This document shows positions 1 to 5,391 of a stretch of DNA of 5,976 nucleotides, one piece after another. This DNA comes from Acidothermaceae bacterium (GTDB lineage Bacteria; Actinomycetota; Actinomycetes; Acidothermales; Acidothermaceae). The stretch is taken from the NCBI GenBank assembly GCA_025925185.1, contig JAICLV010000142.1:1-5976 (forward strand), read 5' to 3'. Positions within the stretch are counted from its first letter, which is position 1. Each line of letters opens with the position of its first letter. Both the position numbers and the translations under genes were made by a program. The notes beneath the pieces were generated by a model. It searched no databases, was not told the DNA's origin, and worked only from the letters and a program-made list of their open reading frames with translations.

Positions 1-318
1 CTCACGAATCTGCAGGAGACCAACGAGTTCGCCGGCAGCGACATCGCACCCGGGTTCCACGGCACCGGCCTCAGCACTGAGGCTGGCGGCTGGTTCGTGG
101 TCGGCTATTACGTCGGCCCGGCGGCGAGTGTCACCCTCGCTGTCGACGGGCAGTCGGTGGACGCCGAGCTCACCAGCTGGAGCGTCAACCCCGACGTCAA
201 GGTCTGGTGGGTGCACGGCACCGGCGCCGTGCCGACCGCCGCGCAGCCAACCGCGCGAGACGTCGCCGGAAACCCGCTGCCGGGCGGCTCGCACAGCGAC
301 CAACTCGGCGTCGGATGA
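1..318 (+). CDS. C-terminal part of an unrecognised protein (5' end outside window)
   Basis: The reading frame is open from base 1 and ends at TGA 316-318, giving 105 residues of a protein whose start lies to the left. Third codon positions are almost all G or C, so the frame looks truly coding. I cannot assign a family. The visible part is rich in Gly, Val, Ser and Thr, with alternating hydrophobic stretches (WFVVGYYVG, then ASVTLAVDG, then VKVWWVHG) that suggest a beta-sandwich. It ends with a flexible Pro/Gly/Ala tail (DVAGNPLPGG). There is no cysteine, no membrane segment and no catalytic motif. The pattern of short beta strands closed by an 'asp-x-x-gly-asn-pro-leu' segment resembles C-terminal domains of some secreted or membrane-anchored actinobacterial proteins, but that is only an impression. 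The stop codon lies inside the first copy of a 17-bp repeat. The next gene starts 124 bases downstream. Confidence 0.7.
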   Translation, partial: LTNLQETNEFAGSDIAPGFHGTGLSTEAGGWFVVGYYVGPAASVTLAVDGQSVDAELTSWSVNPDVKVWWVHGTGAVPTAAQPTARDVAGNPLPGGSHSDQLGVG

Positions 319-346
319 CGCGCATAGTCCGGCGTCGGATGACGCG
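306..346. repeat. 17-bp direct repeat, 24-bp period, each copy with a short dyad
   Basis: CGGCGTCGGATGACGCG occurs at 306-322 and again, identical, at 330-346. Each copy contains the dyad GCGTC-GGAT-GACGC (five paired bases around four). The first copy includes the TGA stop of the upstream gene (316-318), and the second lies in the gap. It could be a pair of binding sites for a dimeric regulator of the protease gene, or simply a 24-bp tandem duplication at the end of a gene. The sequence alone does not decide. Confidence 0.6.
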
Positions 347-377
347 AAGAACTCAGGCACCGAGGCTCGCGCGCCGA

Positions 378-383
378 TACGAT
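378..383 (+). promoter_or_regulatory. possible -10 element (TACGAT) before the protease gene
   Basis: TACGAT fits the actinobacterial TANNNT -10 pattern and lies 59 bases before the GTG start at 443. No convincing -35 hexamer sits 16-18 bases upstream; the best there is a poor match around 354-360. A promoter in the 319-442 gap would make sense because this is the longest gap in the window, but this particular hexamer is weakly supported. Confidence 0.2.
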
Positions 384-429
384 CTGGCAGCGACCGGCAA
401 CTGACCAGCGGTGCCGGCGGGGGTGCCGC

Positions 430-434
430 AGGAG
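430..434 (+). promoter_or_regulatory. Shine-Dalgarno AGGAG that sets the GTG start at 443
   Basis: AGGAG is followed eight bases later by GTG 443-445. This is the best ribosome binding site in the window. It argues against the much longer reading in the same frame that begins at 128 inside the upstream gene. Confidence 0.75.
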
Positions 435-442
435 ATGTCGAG

Positions 443-1426
443 GTGACCGACCAGCCTGGTGGGTCCGGCGGCTTCGAGCAGCAGCCGCCGTTCGACGACT
501 ACTTCGTCTCAAGCGCGCGACACATCGAGCCGACGGCGGCGGAGCGGATCGCGTCGGCCAACCGGGTCGCCGCCGGCCACGCCGCCTTGGCGCGGCAAAG
601 CACCGAACGCCCGCGTGCGCGCCGCCGGCCGCGATTGCTGTCGCGGGTATGGATCCCCTCGATCGTCGTCGTCTCCCTCGCTCTAGCCCTCGTCGTGCTA
701 CGCAGCCACCCGCACGGCGGCGCGCTGCTAGGGCAGGGAGACGGATCGTTCGGCGCGGTCGTGGCCCAGCCACCGAGCCGCACCTTCATCGACCCGCAGC
801 GGGTGCTGGCCGCCCCGGCAGCGGTCGCGGGCAGCGGCGGCTTCACCGTCTTGAACACGCACGGCGGCCACCCGGTCGCGTGGGACCCGTGCCAGCCGAT
901 CCACTTCGTCGTCCGCGCGGCCGGCGAACCGCCCGGCGGCCGGCTGCTGCTCGACCAGGCCATGAACGAGATCAGCAAAGAGACCGGGCTGTTTTTCATG
1001 GACGACGGCGCCACGGGCGAGGTGCCGAGCGCGACTCGCAACCCGTACCAGCCCGACCGCTACGGGAAAGAGTGGGCGCCGGTGCTCATCGCGTGGTCGG
1101 CGCCCGCCGAGTACGCGGGCCTGGCCGGTGACGTCGTCGGCCTCGGCGGCCCGATCGCGGTCGGTGGCAAGAACGCGCGCAACGTGAGCGGCGAGGTCAT
1201 CTTCGACGCGCCGGATATCACGCGGGTCGAGGCCACTCCTAACGGCGCGACGTTCGCGTACGACATCATGCTCCACGAGCTCGGCCACCTCGTCGGGCTC
1301 GGCCACGTCGACGACCCGACGCAAATCATGAACCCGGTCAGCCTGCGGCCGCTGCCCGGCTACGGCGCCGGCGACCTGCGGGGCCTGGCCGAACTCGGCG
1401 AGGGGCGCTGCTTCACGGTCGGGTGA
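443..1426 (+). CDS. membrane-anchored matrixin-like zinc metalloprotease
   Basis: The protein is 327 residues from GTG 443. Residues 1-68 are a hydrophilic, presumably cytoplasmic segment ending in an Arg-rich stretch (56-68). Residues about 70-86 (WIPSIVVVSLALALVVL) form one membrane helix; by the positive-inside rule the rest faces outside. The C-terminal domain (about 135-327) carries the metzincin zinc motif HELGHLVGLGH at 278-288, so the zinc ligands are H278, H282 and H288 and the general base is E279. M296 in QIMNP is the likely Met-turn. C150 (WDPC) and C323 (GEGRC) bracket the domain and could form a disulfide. Segments such as YQPDRYG and WAPVLIAW fit a family of actinobacterial matrixin-type (M10A-like) proteases whose substrates are, as far as I know, not established. 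I see no cysteine-switch propeptide. The frame is open back to 128, but that part is Arg/Ser-rich, overlaps the upstream gene and has no better start. Domain call is firm; substrate is unknown. Confidence 0.88.
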   Translation: MTDQPGGSGGFEQQPPFDDYFVSSARHIEPTAAERIASANRVAAGHAALARQSTERPRARRRPRLLSRVWIPSIVVVSLALALVVLRSHPHGGALLGQGDGSFGAVVAQPPSRTFIDPQRVLAAPAAVAGSGGFTVLNTHGGHPVAWDPCQPIHFVVRAAGEPPGGRLLLDQAMNEISKETGLFFMDDGATGEVPSATRNPYQPDRYGKEWAPVLIAWSAPAEYAGLAGDVVGLGGPIAVGGKNARNVSGEVIFDAPDITRVEATPNGATFAYDIMLHELGHLVGLGHVDDPTQIMNPVSLRPLPGYGAGDLRGLAELGEGRCFTVG

Positions 1427-1433
1427 CCGACGA

Positions 1434-1448
1434 GCCGCAGCTTGCGGC
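1434..1448. other. short dyad after the protease gene
   Basis: GCCGCA at 1434-1439 pairs with TGCGGC at 1443-1448 across a GCT loop, starting seven bases after the protease stop codon. It could form a small RNA hairpin. It is followed by AAATGGG rather than a T run, so it is not a standard intrinsic terminator. It may weaken read-through into the next gene or mean nothing. Confidence 0.3.
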
Positions 1449-1513
1449 AAATGGGCTAACCCCGGTGCGCACCCAGCCGAGCATTTCGACGCAGCGCAGC
1501 CGAAATTCCAGAT

Positions 1514-3529
1514 ATGCGCAGCGACTCCGCGGGCCGCCGCCGCGCGTCCAGACTGTTCGCCATCTACGCCGCCGCCTCGTTGGTGCCGGTGGTCGCGCTG
1601 GGCGCGCTCCTCGCCGTGTCGTATCGCGCCGACGCAAACCGCAGCGGCCTGCACGAGGCGCGCAGCCAAGCGGCCCTGCTCGCGGACGACGTGGTGGCGC
1701 CCACCGTCGGCAAAGCCGCGTTGCACGGCGCGCTGCCGGCGAGCGCGCAGGCCGCGTTGCGCGACGCTTTCGAGCTGGCCAAGGACGACGGCCGCCTTAT
1801 GCGGTTGCGGCTTCGCGACGTCACCGGCGCCGTCATCTGGAGCGACGACGGCAGCGGTTTCGCCGACGCTAAGCCGGACGACGAGGTGGTCGACGCCCTC
1901 GACGGTGAGGTCGTCAGCAAGTTGACGCGGCTCAACGCAGACTCCGACGACACCGGCCCGCTTGGCCCGCGCGTCGTCGAGATTTACCGGCCGATCAAGG
2001 ATTCCGCGGACAGCACCTCGATCGGCGTTCTCGAGATGTACGTGCCGTACGCGCCGATCGCCGCAGACGTCGATGCCGGCCTGCGTCAGATGTACGAGAT
2101 GTTGGCGATCGGCCTCGTCGCGTTGTGGCTGGTTCTCGCGCTTATCTCGGCGTCGACCACGAACCGGTTGCGCAAGCAGTCACAGCGCCTTGAGTATCTG
2201 GCGCATTACGACGAGGCGTTCGGCCTGCTGAACCGCGTGGGCTTCACCGACACGGTCGCGCAGCGACTGTCCGCTGACCCCGACCATCCGCCGGCGATGG
2301 CGCTGGTCAACGTGTCGCGGTTCCGGGAGATCAACGAGGCGCTCGGACGCCCGAGCGGCGACGAGGTGTTGCACCAACTCGGACGACGGTTGGTCGCGGC
2401 GGCCGGCGAGTCCGCCGTCGTCGGACGGTTGGGCGGTGACGAGTTCGGCGTCGCGTCCTTCGCGCACGCACACGAACCCGATGGCACGCAAAGCAGCGAA
2501 CCCGACGGCGACGATGGTCGGCTCGCCGACTGGGCGACGACGTTGCAGGACGCGGCCACCCAGCCGATCGAGGCCGCCGGCGTGCCGGTGCTCGTCGAGG
2601 TGGCCGTCGGCTACGACCGCGGCCTGCCCCGGCAGCGGGTCGACGAGTTGCTGAACCGCGCCGACGCCGCGTTGTTGCGGGCGAAGGGCGCGATCGACCG
2701 CCGGGCGGGCTACAGCGACCTCACCGCGCACGCCGACGCGTCGAGCCTGTCGTTGATGGCTCGGTTGCGCGACTCCATCGCCGCCGGTGACTTGGAGCTG
2801 CACTACCAACCGAAAACATCGTTGGACGACGGACGCGTCGTCTCCGTCGAGGCGCTCGTGAGGTGGCGGCTCGGGGAGACCTTGCTTATGCCGCAGGCGT
2901 TTTTGCCCTCGGCCGAGCAGACGGCGCTCATCCACCCGCTTACCGACTGGGTGGCTCGCGAGGCGCTGCGCCAGTTGACGGCGTGGGGCCCGACGGGCGA
3001 TGGCATCGACGTGGCCATCAACGTGTCGGCCCGCAACCTCAGCGATCCGCGGTTCGCGGACCGGCTGCTGTGCATCGTCGACGAGTCGGCCGTCGACGCC
3101 CGCCGGCTCACGGTCGAGATCACCGAGACCGCGTTGCTCGTCGACCCCGACGCCGCGCGCGAGTCGTTGCAGGCCGTGCATGACGCCGGGATGGCGGTGT
3201 CGATCGACGACTTCGGGCAGGGTCAGACCTCCCTTTCGTATCTCGCGTCCCTGCCGGTCGACGAGTTGAAGATCGATCGCGCGTTCGTCAGCCGCGTGTG
3301 CGTCGACCCGATGCATGACGCCATCGTCCGCTCGGTGATTCAACTTGGGCACAGCCTTGGCATGCGCGTCGTCGCCGAAGGCATCGAGGACGAGCCCACG
3401 ATCGATCGTCTGGCCGTTCTCGGCGCGGACGTCGGCCAGGGTTACTTCATCGCCCGGCCGATGCAAGCCAACATGTTTGACGCCTGGCGCAGCCGGCACG
3501 CACCGGCGGCGTTGCGGGTCGTTGGGTGA
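1514..3529 (+). CDS. membrane GGDEF-EAL protein, likely c-di-GMP phosphodiesterase with degenerate cyclase domain
   Basis: 671 residues. Two membrane helices (about 15-37 and 196-213) enclose an extracytoplasmic region (about 38-195) that I cannot assign to a named sensor family. A short linker (216-230) leads to a GGDEF domain (about 228-398). GGDEF itself is intact (307-311), as are N274 and D283, matching guanine-binding positions of PleD-type cyclases. However, the first metal Asp is N266 (VNVSRF in place of the usual DxDxF), the DxLTGLxNR signature reads DEAFGLLNR (233-241), and no RxxD inhibitory site precedes GGDEF. The EAL domain (about 427-660) keeps every expected catalytic residue: E446 (EAL), N503, E535 (EITE), D565-D566 (DDFG), K586, E622 and Q642. 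The likely role is hydrolysis of c-di-GMP to pGpG, with the GGDEF domain perhaps binding GTP as a regulator. Cyclase activity is doubtful but not excluded. ATG 1514 is chosen because it precedes the first membrane helix, but it has no clear Shine-Dalgarno; an in-frame stop at 1457-1459 limits any earlier start. Confidence 0.93.
   Translation: MRSDSAGRRRASRLFAIYAAASLVPVVALGALLAVSYRADANRSGLHEARSQAALLADDVVAPTVGKAALHGALPASAQAALRDAFELAKDDGRLMRLRLRDVTGAVIWSDDGSGFADAKPDDEVVDALDGEVVSKLTRLNADSDDTGPLGPRVVEIYRPIKDSADSTSIGVLEMYVPYAPIAADVDAGLRQMYEMLAIGLVALWLVLALISASTTNRLRKQSQRLEYLAHYDEAFGLLNRVGFTDTVAQRLSADPDHPPAMALVNVSRFREINEALGRPSGDEVLHQLGRRLVAAAGESAVVGRLGGDEFGVASFAHAHEPDGTQSSEPDGDDGRLADWATTLQDAATQPIEAAGVPVLVEVAVGYDRGLPRQRVDELLNRADAALLRAKGAIDRRAGYSDLTAHADASSLSLMARLRDSIAAGDLELHYQPKTSLDDGRVVSVEALVRWRLGETLLMPQAFLPSAEQTALIHPLTDWVAREALRQLTAWGPTGDGIDVAINVSARNLSDPRFADRLLCIVDESAVDARRLTVEITETALLVDPDAARESLQAVHDAGMAVSIDDFGQGQTSLSYLASLPVDELKIDRAFVSRVCVDPMHDAIVRSVIQLGHSLGMRVVAEGIEDEPTIDRLAVLGADVGQGYFIARPMQANMFDAWRSRHAPAALRVVG
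2473..2509 (+). repeat. imperfect 24-base in-frame duplication in the GGDEF domain
   Basis: CGAACCCGATGGC at 2473-2485 recurs with one mismatch at 2497-2509, exactly 24 bases later. In the protein this gives EPDG at 321-324 and again at 329-332, in a polar acidic insert just after the GGDEF motif. It looks like a loop lengthened by a small tandem duplication. Confidence 0.5.
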
Positions 3530-3540
3530 TCGCTGATCAC
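3526..3540. promoter_or_regulatory. perfect 6+6 dyad between GGDEF-EAL gene and manA
   Basis: GTGATC-GCT-GATCAC is a perfect inverted repeat. It contains the TGA stop of the GGDEF-EAL gene (3527-3529) and ends 19 bases before the manA start. There is no T run after it, so it is unlikely to be an intrinsic terminator. Its size would suit an operator for a dimeric regulator acting on manA-lepB, or a small RNA hairpin. No function is shown. Confidence 0.35.
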
Positions 3541-3559
3541 GCGACATAGGCTCGTCGCC

Positions 3560-4747
3560 GTGAGCTTGCACCGACTCAGCAGCCCCGTCATGCGCTACGC
3601 GTGGGGTTCGCGCGAAGCGATCGCCGCGTTGCAGGGCCGGCCCGCCAGCGACGATCCCGAGGCGGAGCTGTGGATCGGCGCGCACCCGCAAGCGCCGTCG
3701 ACCCTTGAGCCAGACGGGCAATCACTGCGCGCATTCATCGCCGAAGCGCCGCGCGAGACGCTCGGATCGTGGGTCGCCGACCAGTTCGGCGGCCGGTTGC
3801 CGTTCATGCTCAAGGTCATCGCGGCCGCGCAACCGCTGTCGTTGCAGGTGCATCCGGACGACGAGCAGGCCCGCGCCGGCTTCGCTCGCGAGTCGGCGAC
3901 CGGCGTTGACGCGGGTGACCCGCGGCGCTGCTTCCGCGATCCCTACGCCAAGCCGGAAGCAGTGCTCACCCTCTCGGATTTCGATGCGCTGCTGGGTTTT
4001 CGGCCACCACGTGAGGCGCTGGACGCACTGTCCGCGCTTGGCGTGCCGGCACTCGCCCCCGTTCTGGCGGCGCTGCGCGAAGGGCAGCCCACCGGCGACG
4101 TGTTCCTGCGGCTCGTAGCGTGGCCCGATCCTGACCGCGCCGACCTGGTCGCCGCAGTCCGCGCAGCGGCGTCGTCCGACCACGATTTGTCGTGGGTCGT
4201 GGAGTTGGCGGACCGCTATCCGGACGACCCGGGCGTCGTCGGCGCGCTCTTGCTGAACCGGCTCACACTGAGACCTGGGCAGGCGTTCTACGTGGCGCCC
4301 GGCGTGATCCACGCCTACCTGTGCGGCACCGCGATCGAGGTGCTCGGCGGGTCCGACAACGTCGTGCGCGCCGGGCTCACGCCCAAGCACGTGGCGATCG
4401 ACGAACTTCGCCCGCTGCTGCGGCGCGACTCAGCGCCGCCGGCGATGCTTGAACCGCGTGCGATCTCGGACGATGAAGAACGCTGGTCACCGCCGCGCCC
4501 GGAGTTTCAGTTGTCGCGCCTCCGCGTCGATGGAGAACGCGTCGTGGCGCGAGCCGACGCTCCTGAGATTTTGCTGTGTGTCAGCGGGAAGGCCGAGGTC
4601 TGTGGTGGCGATCAGTCGGTCACGCTCGCCTCGGGCGAGGCGGCTTTCGTCGAGGCGAACGCCCGGGAGCTCACGTTCGTTGGTCAAGGCGTGATCGTTC
4701 GCGCAACGACGGGCCAGCGGGCCGCGCAGGCAGGGCACGCCGCGTGA
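3560..4747 (+). CDS. manA: mannose-6-phosphate isomerase, class I
   Basis: The enzyme interconverts fructose 6-phosphate and mannose 6-phosphate in the cytoplasm. It feeds GDP-mannose synthesis for mannosylated lipids, glycans and proteins, or lets mannose enter glycolysis. The 395 residues match the usual length of type I enzymes. Visible hallmarks are YAWGS (13-17), AELWIGAHP (35-43), and the zinc-binding QVHP with Q96 and H98. KPE follows at 131-133 with ligand E133, then PGVIHAYLCG with ligand H251, and GGSDNVVRAGLTPKH (263-277) with the conserved Arg R270. The usual NHKPE reads YAKPE here; Lys and Glu are kept. The C-terminal part (about 310-385) is the second cupin-like lobe. GTG 3560 is chosen because it places the N-terminus right before the conserved SPVMRYAWGS start; its Shine-Dalgarno is weak (ATAGG, 10 bases away). 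It lies 30 bases after the GGDEF-EAL gene and overlaps lepB by four bases. Confidence 0.95.
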   Translation: MSLHRLSSPVMRYAWGSREAIAALQGRPASDDPEAELWIGAHPQAPSTLEPDGQSLRAFIAEAPRETLGSWVADQFGGRLPFMLKVIAAAQPLSLQVHPDDEQARAGFARESATGVDAGDPRRCFRDPYAKPEAVLTLSDFDALLGFRPPREALDALSALGVPALAPVLAALREGQPTGDVFLRLVAWPDPDRADLVAAVRAAASSDHDLSWVVELADRYPDDPGVVGALLLNRLTLRPGQAFYVAPGVIHAYLCGTAIEVLGGSDNVVRAGLTPKHVAIDELRPLLRRDSAPPAMLEPRAISDDEERWSPPRPEFQLSRLRVDGERVVARADAPEILLCVSGKAEVCGGDQSVTLASGEAAFVEANARELTFVGQGVIVRATTGQRAAQAGHAA

Positions 4748-5391
4748 CGTCGTCGGGTGACGGCGTCCAGGCGGCCGTCGACGCTGGCGAAGACGGGGCC
4801 GCGGCCGCCGCCCTCGACAAGGCCAGGCGGCGTCGGCGCGCGCGCAACGAGTGGCTCCTGCTGCTGGTCTTCACGATCGTCGGCACATTCTTGATCCGCA
4901 CGTTCGTCGTGCAGTCGTACCGCATCCCCTCAGGCTCGATGGAGCGCACGCTGCACGGCGGTTGCGACCCCGACTGCGGCAGCGACCGCATCCTCGTGAA
5001 CAAGCTCTCCTACAAACTGCACGGCATCCACCACGGCGACGTCGTCGTGTTCAAGGCTGTCGACCCGCGGTGGGAAGAAGCGGTCGGCGGGTCGGAAGAT
5101 GTCGTGAAGCGAGTCATCGGATTGCCTGGCGACACCGTGCAATGCTGCGACGCGAAAGGCCGCGTCGTCCGTAACGGCAAGCCGCTCAACGAGCCTTATG
5201 TCTTCGTCAACGGTCCCGATCCGAAGAAGCAGTTCGCACCCGTCGTCGTGGCGCCCGGTCAGCTGTTCGTCATGGGCGATCACCGCAACGACTCGTCAGA
5301 CTCCCGGTACAACGGCACGATCCCCGAGAGCAGCGTGATCGGCCACGCGTTCCTCCGCATCTGGCCGCTGTCGAGGCTGGGCTTCCTCTAG
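4744..5391 (+). CDS. lepB: type I signal peptidase
   Basis: This membrane serine protease cleaves signal peptides from exported proteins on the outer face of the cytoplasmic membrane, using a Ser-Lys dyad. The 215 residues comprise a hydrophilic N-terminus with an Arg run (28-34), one membrane helix (about 38-56), and the catalytic domain. Catalytic Ser is S65 in IPSGSMERTL; general base Lys is K122 in VVKRVIGLPGD. The C-terminal signature is FVMGDHRNDSSDSR (175-188), followed by VIGHAFLRIWPLSRLGFL at the end. Cysteines C74 and C78 follow the Ser motif, and C135-C136 come after the Lys motif, a pattern resembling mycobacterial LepB. The protein is compact, with a single helix as in Gram-positive SipS-type enzymes. 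GTG 4744 is chosen because it overlaps the manA stop as GTGA, has AGGG eight bases upstream (4732-4735), and gives a normal short N-terminus; the frame is open further up but inside manA. It ends in the CTAG shared with the opposite gene. Confidence 0.95.
   Translation: MTSSGDGVQAAVDAGEDGAAAAALDKARRRRRARNEWLLLLVFTIVGTFLIRTFVVQSYRIPSGSMERTLHGGCDPDCGSDRILVNKLSYKLHGIHHGDVVVFKAVDPRWEEAVGGSEDVVKRVIGLPGDTVQCCDAKGRVVRNGKPLNEPYVFVNGPDPKKQFAPVVVAPGQLFVMGDHRNDSSDSRYNGTIPESSVIGHAFLRIWPLSRLGFL
5388..5391. other. CTAG: overlapping stop codons of two convergent genes
   Basis: The palindrome CTAG supplies TAG 5389-5391 for lepB on the + strand and TAG (read from 5390 to 5388) for the flavoprotein gene on the - strand. 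The two coding regions therefore overlap by four bases tail to tail. There is no room for a separate terminator between them, so each transcript must run into the antisense of the other gene. Confidence 0.9.

Noticed and set aside
128..442. Extension of the protease frame upstream to 128, giving a 432-residue protein
   Set aside because: It overlaps the coding end of the upstream gene, is Arg/Ser/Pro-rich as expected from an off-frame GC-rich translation, and the strong AGGAG with GTG at 443 explains the start.
435..446. Four-codon frame ATG TCG AGG TGA overlapping the GTG start of the protease gene
   Set aside because: Its ATG overlaps the end of the purine-rich Shine-Dalgarno stretch, leaving no spacing for initiation.
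1427..1513. A promoter for the GGDEF-EAL gene, using TTGCGG at 1442-1447 as -35
   Set aside because: No -10-like hexamer lies 16-19 bases downstream; the sequence there is GC-rich (GTGCGC).
728..1726. Long - strand open frame opposite the protease gene (332 codons)
   Set aside because: It crosses the protease gene, the gap and the start of the GGDEF-EAL gene, with low-complexity Arg/Ala composition and no motif.
2180..3721. Long open frame on the - strand opposite the EAL domain (513 codons)
   Set aside because: It is a shadow of the GGDEF-EAL gene; its translation is Arg/Gly/Val/Asp-rich with no domain, and it runs across two real genes.
4576..4743. Upstream extension of lepB inside manA
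   Set aside because: The extra residues are Arg/Gly-rich off-frame translation of manA, and the GTGA overlap with AGGG upstream gives a natural start at 4744.
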